Positions 26,501-34,312 are shown, counted from the first letter of the stretch. The stretch is 64,000 nt of DNA from Catellicoccus marimammalium M35/04/3 (GCF_000313915.1 NZ_AMYT01000017.1:186001-250000); one strand, 5' to 3'. Numbers and translations are program-made. The notes: generated from the sequence alone by a model not told the origin.

Positions 26501-27151
26501 CTGAAATCCATAAACATAAAACTGGTAATGATTTAAAGAATGTGTTTGTAAATATTCTTTTAATTGCGCTAATAATTGGTGATTATTAAATGAATATCCT
26601 TGACTTACTTGTAAAAAATTTTGATATAAATAGATTAATTCCTTCAGCGTTTCTTCATTCAAAGATGCTTCTTCCGCTAGAGAAAGATAGTCCAAAAGTA
26701 ATTCTGGAGTTAATTGACCTTCTATCCATTCTAAAAAAAGGTCTAATACTTTTTCAATAAATCCTTTCTTATTAAATAATGGCTTTAAGTGGGTATACTT
26801 ATCCTCTGTCGTATCTTTTTCAATCTCTAACATTTGTTTTCGCAATAACATTTGTAATCCACTTTGCGAAATTTTTGGTGTATGATCTTCTTCCAACAAA
26901 TACCATGCTAAACGCTCAAAACTGAAAACAGAAAGAGAAAGGTTACTAATAAAATCGTAGGATTCTCCTTGTGCATACTCTTGTAAAATCGCTACTTCTC
27001 CTTCAAATTTCAAATTATTGGGAACAAGAAAACAGACTTGATGCTCTTTTTCTTGTAACCATGCTTTTGCACCACAAAATTTCTCTTTTTCTTGCATCAT
27101 CATTTGTAAGTGCTGATGACTACGATCTCCATAAATATAAAGTAAGCTCAT
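23576..27151 (-). CDS. addB: ATP-dependent helicase/nuclease subunit B (AddB/RexB)
   Basis: The second subunit (1191 residues) of AddAB. The N-terminus IYGDRSHQHLQ lacks a Walker A motif, as in the RexB branch of Lactobacillales. The C-terminal nuclease has GRIDRLD and LLDYKSKAKKL. Four cysteines that bind an iron-sulfur cluster in AddB are kept: one in LTCPYRYYL and three in CQHCPFHSIC. Its ATG follows GGAGG. It is the first gene of addB-addA-clc-dinG-ypmB-asnS. Confidence 0.95.
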   Translation of the reverse strand: MSLLYIYGDRSHQHLQMMMQEKEKFCGAKAWLQEKEHQVCFLVPNNLKFEGEVAILQEYAQGESYDFISNLSLSVFSFERLAWYLLEEDHTPKISQSGLQMLLRKQMLEIEKDTTEDKYTHLKPLFNKKGFIEKVLDLFLEWIEGQLTPELLLDYLSLAEEASLNEETLKELIYLYQNFLQVSQGYSFNNHQLLAQLKEYLQTHSLNHYQFYVYGFQRFTAEELEILSLLAKRSQLIVSVISPDHPLTGSMSSLYESQKQLAKRLAILAEEPYPLCFLAPKEEYPLASMSQVWQTFDEGKTSNYSLPQSVMLWKAEDELAEVEQVARTIYQLVREENYRYRDITIFTRNLEGYHSHFAPIFHKYQIPYHLGESQNMAHHSLTILLESLFKIEQYPHQAQFVFDFLKTGLVRPTYEEIWSEQEKEQYEKDQQTQALEEYQAAFTMEEEKEEVQNRELTDFVSFEEWSQWISLAEIFMETSGYDGRDWQKEEFPYRGSQLKEGDEKAIAKLTEAITYVARFVRQLLADIHQIFAEKNTYREVLQALYQQLLSWHVLEELQKEEVDKNEEVWNQFVALVEEMNQLLGAYPYQKEENLFFELFIEGLRSRTYSSIPNTVDEVHIADIMRPRMVKTKVCFIIGGDELHLPKVMSNDTLLSDEERMHLTTYLEDYPQCYLGKDTITMMNHEYYHAYLAMTTAKEKLYLSYAQSKGEMSPYYQWMKELGVETKSIFLFPQNGTFQKEYLANGQQNNAVALTLYRKEQTGIFPLDPTWQKCLTSCQQKFPTLWQGLFLENQAESLRKDQIFDYYDEPFGKEHQFITSVSQLSGYLTCPYRYYLQKGLQLEPLEEYQPDYRMHGNFLHEALDVLMKELRQRKQNFHVLSTQELYDLCQSVLKELEGEKIYSVYQANEKNRFENQQLKRLFQNVCAILHYEMEIQEDIQYEDSLTEIRFVPERDKIYPNQLIAPNLSIHTEDETGKEVPITIGLKGRIDRLDLLKVGKERYYQLLDYKSKAKKLRANGVDVGDALQLLTYIAVLQENQEALRQAFSLPKEEVEEIHLDGAYFVPLENNDLQEKDQIKISSQIRWEGIALKEGLPKEKEVYHLLGSPKKEYAAGLTEEQMTQLVEKNKADIKQAVQNIYDGDCSIRPRNEKSCQHCPFHSICQFSTETNQYQKGSSVQNVDELFEKLKKGKE

Positions 27152-27166
27152 ACTTCCTCCTATAAA

Positions 27167-27200
27167 AAAGAAGAATCTATGTTTCCATAGATTCTTTTCT
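27167..27200 (-). terminator. Intrinsic terminator of lepB
   Basis: A 10-bp stem (AAGAATCTAT with ATAGATTCTT) and 6-base loop is followed by CTTTTTT on the minus strand, just ahead of addB. Confidence 0.85.
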
Positions 27201-27206
27201 GATTAA

Positions 27207-27824
27207 TTAATGGACAAAACCAATATCTTTTAATGGCCAGTAGACAAATTCTACAACTCCTAAAATATTCTTTTTCGGAATAAAACCTAACATTCGACTA
27301 TCTTTTGAGATTAGACGATTATCTCCCATCACAAAATAAGTATCTTTTGGAACTTTAATTGCTCCTTTTGTGGAAGCTAACGTTTGTAATGAAAAATTCT
27401 CAGTAAAATGTTTGGCATTCTCTACTTCTGGTTGGAACATTGGTTCATATTGACTAGCTAATGTCCCTTTTTTCATTAATTTTTTAAAATCATCTAAATA
27501 AGGTTCATTATATTTTTTACCGTTGATATACAATGTATCATTTTGCATTTTAATTGTATCTCCTGGTAAACCAATGACTCGTTTGACATAATCTTTATCT
27601 GGATCATCTGGTGCTTTCAATGTAACAATATCAAATCGTTTTACTTTTGCTAATTTGACAGAAATTACACGCTCACCATCATGTAATGTTGGATCCATTG
27701 AATGACCAGAAATTTTCATCGGACTAAAGACAAAAGTACGTAATAAAACGACAATTAATATAATAATTGCACAATAAACAAGAGTCCCTATCCAGCCAGA
27801 TTCTTTTTTCTCTTTTTGTGCCAA
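27207..27824 (-). CDS. lepB: Type I signal peptidase
   Basis: This 205-residue membrane protease releases exported proteins from their signal peptides. It has one N-terminal membrane anchor (about 12-33). The catalytic Ser42 is in SGHSMDPT and Lys81 in DYVKRVIGLPGD, followed by the family box GDNR-SxDSR. A good promoter precedes it and a terminator follows, so it is monocistronic. Confidence 0.96.
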   Translation of the reverse strand: MAQKEKKESGWIGTLVYCAIIILIVVLLRTFVFSPMKISGHSMDPTLHDGERVISVKLAKVKRFDIVTLKAPDDPDKDYVKRVIGLPGDTIKMQNDTLYINGKKYNEPYLDDFKKLMKKGTLASQYEPMFQPEVENAKHFTENFSLQTLASTKGAIKVPKDTYFVMGDNRLISKDSRMLGFIPKKNILGVVEFVYWPLKDIGFVH

Positions 27825-27850
27825 TTCAATTCCCCCTTTAATATAGTTTC

Positions 27851-27879
27851 ATTTTATCATTATTGAAAAGAATTACCAA
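27851..27879 (-). promoter_or_regulatory. SigA promoter of lepB
   Basis: TTGGTA (27874-27879) and TAAAAT (27851-27856) are separated by 17 bp on the minus strand. Confidence 0.7.
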
Positions 27880-27884
27880 TTTTT

Positions 27885-27925
27885 TTACAAAAAAAAGGTT
27901 AGTGAAATTCACTAACCTTTATCTT
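27885..27925 (-). terminator. Intrinsic terminator of the Apf-like gene
   Basis: The arms AAAGGTTAGTGAA and TTCACTAACCTTT form a long hairpin with TTTTTTTT following on the minus strand. Confidence 0.88.
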
Positions 27926-27936
27926 TTCTTATCTTA

Positions 27937-28650
27937 TTAATACCAACCGTTTGCTTCGTGGAAAGCTTTCGCTTTTGACCAGCTACCGTAACGTTGTTTT
28001 ACATAACGTTCAGCTACACGTTCTTGGTTTGCTGCAGAGTAATCTCCGTTTAAGTAAGCAGCGTCTAATTGGTATTTACCAATGTAACGACCGTTACGAG
28101 CGTTGTAGTTGTTTGTTGATTCTTTCATTGCAATCCATGATTTTGCACTTGCTTCGCTACCTGAATGTTGAGGTGCTTGGTAAGTATTTTGTTGTTTTGG
28201 CGCTTGATAAGTTTGTTGTTGCTTAGGAGCTTGGTATGTTTGCTGTGGAGCAACATTTTGTTTTGGCGCTTGGTAAGTATTTTGTTGTTTTGGTGCAGTT
28301 GCTTTTGGTGTAGCTTTTACTGCTTTTGGTGTAGCTTTCACTGTTTGTGCTTTTGCTACTGATTTATAAGTATTTGTTGATTTTTTAACAGATTTTGTAT
28401 CATTTGCATTTTCAGGAATTGTAACCTTTTCACCCACAAAAATCATGTTTGGGTTAGCAATATTATTTTTTTCAACAATCGCTTGTACTAAACTTGCGTC
28501 TCCAGCAAATTTACGAGAAATTTTGTATAGAGTATCGCCTTTTTGAACTGTGTAAACAGTATCTGCTTTTGCGTCTCCACTTGTCATGCATACGCCAATT
28601 CCTGCCGCTGCTAATACAGTTCCTAATACTAGTGATTTGTTTGCTTTCAT
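27937..28650 (-). CDS. Secreted LysM protein with Apf-like C-terminal domain
   Basis: A 237-residue exported cell-wall protein. The signal peptide is residues 1-29, with probable cleavage after AKA. One LysM domain (about 32-77) binds peptidoglycan. A low-complexity linker (about 100-166) holds KATPKA and TYQAPKQ repeats. The C-terminal module (about 167-237, WIAMKESTNNYNARNG to AFHEANGWY) matches the aggregation-promoting-factor family, whose fold is lysozyme-like and probably acts on cell wall. The ATG follows AAAGGAG. A WalR-type site lies about 120 bases upstream, suggesting control by the cell-wall two-component system. Confidence 0.88.
   Translation of the reverse strand: MKANKSLVLGTVLAAAGIGVCMTSGDAKADTVYTVQKGDTLYKISRKFAGDASLVQAIVEKNNIANPNMIFVGEKVTIPENANDTKSVKKSTNTYKSVAKAQTVKATPKAVKATPKATAPKQQNTYQAPKQNVAPQQTYQAPKQQQTYQAPKQQNTYQAPQHSGSEASAKSWIAMKESTNNYNARNGRYIGKYQLDAAYLNGDYSAANQERVAERYVKQRYGSWSKAKAFHEANGWY
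28165..28300 (-). repeat. In-gene repeats coding the TYQAPKQ linker
   Basis: Four imperfect in-frame copies encode TYQAPxQ, with shorter QQ/NT spacers, in the linker of the Apf-like protein. Similar codons recur, so copy number may vary between strains. Confidence 0.75.
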
Positions 28651-28747
28651 AAAATAATGATCTCCTTTGTTTGTAATCTTCTTTTTTCTTCTCTTTTAAC
28701 TACTGTCTTAGGATATCATGATTTTCTATTTCATAGTTAAACATCAG

Positions 28748-28785
28748 TTTACAAAACGATAACGTTTTATTACAAAATGATTACA
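28748..28785 (-). promoter_or_regulatory. WalR (YycF) box upstream of the Apf-like gene
   Basis: On the minus strand TGTAAT-N5-TGTAAT (28769-28785) matches the WalR consensus TGTWAH-N5-TGTWAH exactly. A third half-site TGTAAA at 28748-28753 begins 21 bases after the second, so it falls on the same helical face. The site lies immediately after the nth stop codon. Confidence 0.65.
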
Positions 28786-28786
28786 T

Positions 28787-29443
28787 CTAGGATTCTTTTT
28801 TCTCGGCTACTTCTGATTCATAATATAAACATTCCTTTGTAAATGGACATTGATCGCATTTTGGTTTTTTGGCCGTACATAAATATCGACCAAAATAAAT
28901 TAATTGATGATGCAAATGATTCCATGTCTCTTTGGGCATAATAGAAGTAATGGTTTTTTCTACTTCATCTACTGAAGCATCTAAAGGAACAATTTGTAGA
29001 CGCTTAGCAATTCGTTGAATGTGCGTATCTACCGCAAATGCTGGAATATTAAAAGCCACACTTAATACTACATTCGCTGTTTTTCTTCCTACTCCCGGTA
29101 AACTCATTAATTGTTTACGATCGGCTGGAACTTTTCCACCAAATTCTTCTACTAATTTTTGACTACAAGCAATAATATTTTTAGCTTTATTTCGATAAAG
29201 GCCAATCGTTTTAATTTTTGAGATTACATCTTCTATTGAAGCATTGGCCAATTTTTCAGGTGTCGGATAAGAAGCAAACAAACTAGGTGTAGCCTTATTT
29301 ACTGCCACATCTGTAGTTTGTGCACTTAAAATCACTGCAATTAATAACTGAAAAGTAGTTTCATAATGCAAAGCTACCGTAGCATCTTTATATACTTGGG
29401 ATACTGCTGTAATCAATTTGCGATTTTCCTCTTTTGAACGCAT
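28787..29443 (-). CDS. nth: Endonuclease III (DNA glycosylase/AP lyase)
   Basis: A base-excision repair enzyme of 218 residues acting on oxidised pyrimidines. The helix-hairpin-helix LPGVGRKTANVV carries the catalytic Lys, and VDTHIQR the catalytic Asp. The iron-sulfur cluster Cys pattern C-x6-C-x2-C-x5-C is at the C-terminus. The start is the ATG at 29443, with AGGAGG 5 bases upstream. It lies a few bases after dnaD, a conserved pairing. Confidence 0.96.
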   Translation of the reverse strand: MRSKEENRKLITAVSQVYKDATVALHYETTFQLLIAVILSAQTTDVAVNKATPSLFASYPTPEKLANASIEDVISKIKTIGLYRNKAKNIIACSQKLVEEFGGKVPADRKQLMSLPGVGRKTANVVLSVAFNIPAFAVDTHIQRIAKRLQIVPLDASVDEVEKTITSIMPKETWNHLHHQLIYFGRYLCTAKKPKCDQCPFTKECLYYESEVAEKKES

Positions 29444-29452
29444 CAAATCCTC

Positions 29453-30133
29453 CTATTCGTATCCACCATTCCAATCCTCAAAGATAGGTACTTCTAGTGG
29501 TGGTGTTTCTTCTTTTTCTTGTCTTAACTTATGATTTCTTGATTCTTCAATGATCATTTTTGCTTTTTCTACTGTATTTGCCCCTTGATTTCGCCAATAC
29601 TCCAAAATCTTCTGTAAATAACGAAAAGGACTTTTTGCTCGATGATATACAGTCTCTTTTAATGCTAATACTATTAAATCAAAGGAATAATTTTGTAACC
29701 AAGATTGAATTTGTTCAATTTCATAAGGAGATACTGTTCTTCCTAAGTCTAATTCAAATTCTGTTACTAATTTAGGTAATTGTTCTTTAACTGCCAATTC
29801 TTTTTCTTTTCTTTCCAATAAATCAATTTTTTGAAAAACACCAGAAAGATCATAAGCATCCGCTTCTTTTCCTTCTTCAGTTTCATAACGACAGAGTTGA
29901 ATACACCCTTTTCTCATCAATGATTCAATAATATGATATCCTTGTTTCACATCTAAGCCCATCGCTTCACTAATTTTACCAATATCTGGCATTTTTTTAC
30001 TGCGTTGTTGAGCTGAAGACAATTGAATATACATTACTAACTCAATTTCTGATAAATTAAGTTGACGATAATATTTTAATAATAGATTCGAAAGCGTAAC
30101 ACTTCCTGCACTAAGATATCGACTAATTTCCAT
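29453..30133 (-). CDS. dnaD: Replication initiation/primosome protein DnaD
   Basis: A 226-residue primosome protein that helps load the replicative helicase in Firmicutes. It has an N-terminal winged-helix region (about 1-95), and a C-terminal DnaD domain (about 120-195) ending in the YxxxI-like FRYLQKILEYW. Co-transcribed with nth. Unlike Bacillus, asnS is about 14 kb away rather than directly upstream. Confidence 0.93.
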   Translation of the reverse strand: MEISRYLSAGSVTLSNLLLKYYRQLNLSEIELVMYIQLSSAQQRSKKMPDIGKISEAMGLDVKQGYHIIESLMRKGCIQLCRYETEEGKEADAYDLSGVFQKIDLLERKEKELAVKEQLPKLVTEFELDLGRTVSPYEIEQIQSWLQNYSFDLIVLALKETVYHRAKSPFRYLQKILEYWRNQGANTVEKAKMIIEESRNHKLRQEKEETPPLEVPIFEDWNGGYE

Positions 30134-30149
30134 AGTTCCCCCTGAATTA

Positions 30150-30177
30150 TGAAAAGACTGACAAAGTCAGTCTTTCC
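30150..30177 (-). terminator. Intrinsic terminator of the LysM gene at 30.2 kb
   Basis: A perfect 10-bp stem (AAAGACTGAC with GTCAGTCTTT) and AAA loop separates the lepA operon from dnaD. The T-tract is short. Confidence 0.75.
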
Positions 30178-30188
30178 ATTACTAATTA

Positions 30189-30806
30189 TTATTGAGCTAC
30201 CGGTGTTGGTGCTACTGGTTGTTGTACTGGTGCTGGCGCCGGTGTTGGAGTTGGAGCTGGCGTTTGTGTGGCTCCCTGCGTTCCATTATTTTGTGGTGCT
30301 GGCGCTACTGGTGCATTTGATGTGGGTGCCTGTTGAGAAATATTTTCTCCTCCTAGTGCACCTACTTTATTTGCTGGAACTTGAATCACTTGACCTGGTT
30401 GAACAATAGGAAGAGAACTCCATTGATTCATTTTCATTAATTCATCTGTTGAAATTCCACATTTATTAGCAATGACTTGTAAGTCATCCCCTTCTTTAAT
30501 TGTATAACCTGCCGTTTGTTCCTTATCTTCTTCTTTTTTATCTTTCTCTTGTTTTTTTTCTTTTTTCACTGGTTTAGCTTTTTTAGGTTCTTCTTTTTTC
30601 TTGGTCTCTTCTTTATCTTTTGAATCTGTACTTTCTTTTTCCTTATCATCATCGCGTTCTTGCAACACGTTTTCTTCTTTTGCCTGCTTTTTATAAGTTG
30701 CTTCATATTGCGCAACTTCTTTTTTATCTTTTACTTCACCATAAAAGCAAATACCAACGGTAATTATAGCTGCAAGTGCGATGAGAAATATTGACGATTT
30801 TTTCAT
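30189..30806 (-). CDS. Membrane-anchored LysM protein
   Basis: A 205-residue protein. An N-terminal hydrophobic segment (about 4-23) serves as signal or anchor. A very charged Lys/Glu stretch (about 40-97) is followed by one LysM domain (about 100-145, YTIKEGDDLQVIANKCGIS). The tail is rich in Pro, Thr, Ala and Gln. No catalytic domain is seen, so it is probably a peptidoglycan-binding surface protein. It lies 18 bp after the lysozyme-like gene and ends the lepA operon. Confidence 0.85.
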   Translation of the reverse strand: MKKSSIFLIALAAIITVGICFYGEVKDKKEVAQYEATYKKQAKEENVLQERDDDKEKESTDSKDKEETKKKEEPKKAKPVKKEKKQEKDKKEEDKEQTAGYTIKEGDDLQVIANKCGISTDELMKMNQWSSLPIVQPGQVIQVPANKVGALGGENISQQAPTSNAPVAPAPQNNGTQGATQTPAPTPTPAPAPVQQPVAPTPVAQ

Positions 30807-30824
30807 TTTCTATTCACACTTTCT

Positions 30825-31487
30825 TTATCCTTGATGGAAAAACTTCAAAATCTTCATATTAAAAGCAACTTGCTCTGCATAAAAGAAGTTTCCACCATCA
30901 CGATAAAGGTAACCTCCATTATATTTCATCGCTTTTAATTTCCAATAACGATATTTTTGATGTTCTCCTTTTGCATTTTTACTAGCTAACATTTGTTCAG
31001 AATAGGTTTCTGCTAAAGGAATCGTGTTTTTCTTTCCATGTTGAGCTACATAATGAATATAGCTTAAGCCAAAATTATATGCTTGAATAGCAGTCCAAAT
31101 ATCGCAATCCATCTCTTTTGCTTTTTCAATCGCTTGTTTTAAAAAAGAGATTCCTGCTTCTAAACTTTCTTTTTGCGAAGTGATTTTATTAGGAACTCCA
31201 TATTTACTTTCACTGGATTGCATCACATCGGTTCCTGTACCTGCTGATTCTAACATAATAATCCCTTTGATATAAGGAAGATATTCCATCATTCCTTCTT
31301 CTTTCGCCACCTCTGAAATTAAGGGTTGTAACGTACGTACATTTTCTATTTCTAATCCTCTCTCTGTAATAAAAGCTGAACCAATAAATAGAAAAATACT
31401 AACCATCACAAGTAGAAGAATACGAAATCCTGCTTGCCATTTTTCTTTTTTTAAGAAAGCAGAAATTTTATTTTGTATCTTCATCAT
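30825..31487 (-). CDS. Membrane-anchored lysozyme-like protein (PvaA/CwlT-N family)
   Basis: A 220-residue protein with an N-terminal membrane anchor (about 20-42). The lysozyme-like domain has [11 protein letters not shown], supplying the probable catalytic Glu, then VMQSSES and [11 protein letters not shown]. This matches the lysozyme_like family that includes pneumococcal PvaA and the N-domain of CwlT; those muramidases cut glycan strands. Its start overlaps the end of lepA by 20 bases in another frame. Start choice between adjacent ATGs at 31487 and 31484 is open. Confidence 0.86.
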   Translation of the reverse strand: MMKIQNKISAFLKKEKWQAGFRILLLVMVSIFLFIGSAFITERGLEIENVRTLQPLISEVAKEEGMMEYLPYIKGIIMLESAGTGTDVMQSSESKYGVPNKITSQKESLEAGISFLKQAIEKAKEMDCDIWTAIQAYNFGLSYIHYVAQHGKKNTIPLAETYSEQMLASKNAKGEHQKYRYWKLKAMKYNGGYLYRDGGNFFYAEQVAFNMKILKFFHQG

Positions 31488-33300
31488 CCATCTTCAGAAC
31501 TGCCATAAAGGCTTCTTGTGGTACTTCCACACTTCCGACTTGTTTCATACGTTTTTTCCCTTGTTTTTGTTTTTCTAATAATTTACGCTTACGGGAAACA
31601 TCCCCACCATAACATTTAGCCAATACATTTTTACGCAATGCTTTAATATTGCTACGAGCCACAATTTTATTTCCAATTGCTGCTTGAATTGGCACTTCAA
31701 ATTGTTGACGTGGAATCAATCCACGTAATTTTTCTACAATCGCTTTTCCACGATCATAGGCGAAATCTTTATGGACAATGAAGCTTAATGCATCGACTTG
31801 TTCTCCATTTAATAAAATATCCATTTTTACTAGATTACTTGGTTTATAACCAATCATTTCATAGTCTAAAGAAGCATATCCTTTTGTTCCTGATTTTAAT
31901 TTATCAAAAAAGTCAAAAACAATTTCTGATAATGGTAATTCATAAATAACATTCACACGATAGTCATCAATGTAATCCATCGTAATGAATTCTCCACGTT
32001 TTCTTTGAGCAATATCCATTACTGCACCGACATATTCTTTTGGTACCATAATGCTCGCTTTAACATAAGGCTCTTCCACGTGATCAATCAATCCTTGTTC
32101 TGGGAAATCAGCTGGATTATCCACACGTAGCGTCGTTTTATCTGTTTTTGTTACTTCATAAATTACAGATGGTGCAGTGGTAATTAAATCTAAATCAAAT
32201 TCACGTTCTAAACGCTCTTGCACGACATCCATATGTAGCAATCCTAAGAAACCACAACGGAAACCAAATCCTAGTGCTTGTGAGGATTCTGCTTCAAACT
32301 GTAAAGCAGCATCATTTAATTGTAGTTTTTCTAAAGCTTCACGTAAATCGTTAAATTTTGAATTATCTACTGGATATAATCCACAATAGACCATTGGATT
32401 CATTTGACGATAACCTGCTAAAGGTTCTTCTGCTGGTCGATTTGCTAGGGTAATGGTATCCCCTACACGTGTATCTTGAACAGTTTTAATACTTGCAGTT
32501 AAATAGCCTACATCTCCAGGCATTAAGCACTCTCTTGATAATGGTTTTGGTGAGAACACCCCTACTTCTGTTACATCAAAAGTAGCTCCATTACTCATTA
32601 ATAAAATTTTATCTCCTGGTTTTACCATTCCATCTACAACACGGATATTTAAAACCACTCCACGATAAGAATCATATTTTGAGTCAAAAATTAATGCTTT
32701 CAATGGTGCTTCAATGTCACCATCTGGAGCAGGGACTTTATCAACAATTTCTTCTAAAATCTCTTCAATACCAATTCCTGCTTTGGCACTCGCTAATACT
32801 GCATCTTCAGCATCTAATCCGATTACGTCTTCAATTTCTTTTTTTACACGTTCTGGATCAGCCGCAGGTAAATCAATTTTATTAATGACAGGAATTAATT
32901 CCAAATCATTATCTAAAGCTAAATAAACATTAGCTAACGTTTGAGCTTCAATTCCTTGAGCAGCATCGACAACCAAGATGGCACCTTCACAAGCTGCTAA
33001 GCTACGTGAAACTTCATAAGAGAAGTCGACGTGACCTGGGGTGTCAATTAAGTGAAAGATATATTCTTCTCCATCTTTCGCCTTATAACTTAATTCTACT
33101 GCATTTAATTTAATAGTAATTCCACGCTCTTGTTCTAAATCCATAGAATCCAACAGTTGATCATGCATTTCGCGCTTAGAAACCGTATTTGTTTTTTCTA
33201 AAATACGGTCTGCTAATGTTGATTTTCCATGGTCAATATGAGCAACAATTGAAAAATTACGAATTTTCTCTTGTCTTTGCTTCATCTGTTCAATATTCAT
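31468..33300 (-). CDS. lepA: Elongation factor 4 (LepA)
   Basis: A ribosome-associated translational GTPase of 610 residues that can back-translocate stalled ribosomes. The G-domain has [17 protein letters not shown] and NKIDLP. EF-G-like domains follow, and the LepA-specific C-terminal domain ends near [20 protein letters not shown]. It is the first gene of lepA-lysozyme-LysM. Confidence 0.98.
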   Translation of the reverse strand: MNIEQMKQRQEKIRNFSIVAHIDHGKSTLADRILEKTNTVSKREMHDQLLDSMDLEQERGITIKLNAVELSYKAKDGEEYIFHLIDTPGHVDFSYEVSRSLAACEGAILVVDAAQGIEAQTLANVYLALDNDLELIPVINKIDLPAADPERVKKEIEDVIGLDAEDAVLASAKAGIGIEEILEEIVDKVPAPDGDIEAPLKALIFDSKYDSYRGVVLNIRVVDGMVKPGDKILLMSNGATFDVTEVGVFSPKPLSRECLMPGDVGYLTASIKTVQDTRVGDTITLANRPAEEPLAGYRQMNPMVYCGLYPVDNSKFNDLREALEKLQLNDAALQFEAESSQALGFGFRCGFLGLLHMDVVQERLEREFDLDLITTAPSVIYEVTKTDKTTLRVDNPADFPEQGLIDHVEEPYVKASIMVPKEYVGAVMDIAQRKRGEFITMDYIDDYRVNVIYELPLSEIVFDFFDKLKSGTKGYASLDYEMIGYKPSNLVKMDILLNGEQVDALSFIVHKDFAYDRGKAIVEKLRGLIPRQQFEVPIQAAIGNKIVARSNIKALRKNVLAKCYGGDVSRKRKLLEKQKQGKKRMKQVGSVEVPQEAFMAVLKMDDEDTK

Positions 33301-33332
33301 TTCATCACTCTCATCTATTTATTCTTCTTTTG

Positions 33333-33341
33333 ATTATATCA
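33333..33341 (-). promoter_or_regulatory. Extended -10 promoter of lepA
   Basis: TGATATAAT on the minus strand is an extended -10. TTGCAA lies 19 bp further upstream, a long but usable spacing for an extended -10 promoter. Confidence 0.6.
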
Positions 33342-33371
33342 TAAGTTCATCATTCTATTGCAAAATTCAGA

Positions 33372-33432
33372 TAAAAAAAAGGATTGATTCTCTTTCACCT
33401 AATCTTTCAGAGTGGGAAAAAGAATCATCTCC
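33372..33432 (-). terminator. Long terminator hairpin of the deoxyribosyltransferase gene
   Basis: Imperfect arms at 33381-33396 and 33416-33432 (GATTCT...AGAATC core) enclose a 19-base loop. Eight T follow on the minus strand. Confidence 0.75.
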
Positions 33433-33439
33433 TTAACGA

Positions 33440-33910
33440 CTAAAATACTTCTAATTTCTGTTCCATTTCAATATTTGGATGTAAGGTATTGAAATCGTAA
33501 TTTGCTAATGTATCAATAGATTGAATTGAAGTTTGTGCTTCTAGCAACATTAAGTTCAATTTATTCATATCTTCTGCATGCACAATAATTAGAGGTTTAT
33601 TCGTTGCATAAGCATACCCCATTTCAAAGGTTGTCCCTGAATCTGGTAGAGTTTCACCTTCTAATACGGTATAATCTGCAATTGCCACTACTGCATCACA
33701 GCGATCAATTTGGCGAATATCGGCTAAAAATGTTTTTTGTTTCCATTCTGTTGAGCCAAAAGCTAGGTCTTTAGCTCCTTGCCATTTGCTTGGTGAAAAA
33801 ATTTCTCCTACCGTAGCATTTTTTTGTAACGCTTCTTGGACAGCGTCTAAAATTCGACATTGCTGCTCATTAAAAAAAGGACCAGCCAAATAGATATGAT
33901 TCTTACGCAT
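33440..33910 (-). CDS. Nucleoside 2-deoxyribosyltransferase
   Basis: A 156-residue enzyme that swaps the base of 2'-deoxynucleosides, a salvage activity typical of lactobacilli. YLAGPFF at 7-13 forms the nucleotide site. DSGTTFEMGYA at 90-100 carries the probable nucleophile Glu96. Length and motifs fit the NDRT family. It appears monocistronic. Confidence 0.9.
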   Translation of the reverse strand: MRKNHIYLAGPFFNEQQCRILDAVQEALQKNATVGEIFSPSKWQGAKDLAFGSTEWKQKTFLADIRQIDRCDAVVAIADYTVLEGETLPDSGTTFEMGYAYATNKPLIIVHAEDMNKLNLMLLEAQTSIQSIDTLANYDFNTLHPNIEMEQKLEVF

Positions 33911-33972
33911 AAATTTCTCCTTTATTTAAAAATACCTTTATAGTATAGCGAATATCTCTCTATTTGTGAATG

Positions 33973-34164
33973 TTATTTTTTATTTTTTTCTTTTTCCTTA
34001 ACCAATCCATCTTCTTCTTGTTTATGACAAGAAAAAATTTCTGTATTCATAGTATATCCTGCATTTTTACTAGATAAATGGTAGTCCTCAACGACAATTT
34101 CTCCTTCTAAAGGTAATTCAATTCCTTCTGGTAATTTCGTTTCTTTACGACGTGTACTTAACAT
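33973..34164 (-). CDS. Small protein of unknown function (63 aa)
   Basis: I do not recognise this protein. It opens with a basic patch (STRRKETK), then an acidic, hydrophobic segment LPEGIELPLEGEIVVEDYH, and ends in a Lys/Glu-rich tail. No membrane segment or signal peptide is present, and it has one Cys. AGGAG is well placed before the ATG, which supports real translation. It lies between the deoxyribosyltransferase and zinc-ribbon genes, with no visible terminator of its own. Confidence 0.6.
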   Translation of the reverse strand: MLSTRRKETKLPEGIELPLEGEIVVEDYHLSSKNAGYTMNTEIFSCHKQEEDGLVKEKEKNKK

Positions 34165-34206
34165 AAATTTTTTCTCCTATTTTTCTTATTTTTCTATTCA
34201 AAATTA

Positions 34207-34312
34207 TGTCTTATTTTAGAAAAATACGTTATAATATAGACATATCTTCTTTTAAAATTAAAAATTATTTATCTTTTAACTCGACACTTCTCTTTTGAGG
34301 AGTGTTTTTTTA
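34207..34312 (+). ncRNA. Orphan promoter-terminator pair: possible small RNA
   Basis: On the plus strand TATAAT (34230-34235) has a weak -35-like TGTCTT 17 bp upstream. About 45 bases further on is a 9-bp hairpin (ACACTTCTC/GAGGAGTGT, one wobble pair) followed by seven T. The predicted RNA is about 65-70 nt and opposes both flanking minus-strand genes. On the minus strand the hairpin lacks a T-run, so it does not serve the zinc-ribbon gene. Confidence 0.4.

Noticed and set aside
24000-27151. AddB lacking Walker A as a sign of decay
   Set aside because: Loss of the N-terminal ATP site is normal in the RexB branch, and the nuclease and iron-sulfur cysteines are intact.
28165-28300. Repeats as a possible CRISPR array
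   Set aside because: The units are short, imperfect, in-frame coding repeats without unique spacers.
28751-28768. AAAACG/CGTTTT palindrome near the WalR box as a cre site or terminator
   Set aside because: The outer bases do not fit the cre consensus, and the 6-bp AT-rich stem has no T-run.
34206-34298. 30-codon frame inside the orphan transcript candidate
   Set aside because: No ribosome-binding site, the start lies before the predicted transcript start, and the sequence looks random.
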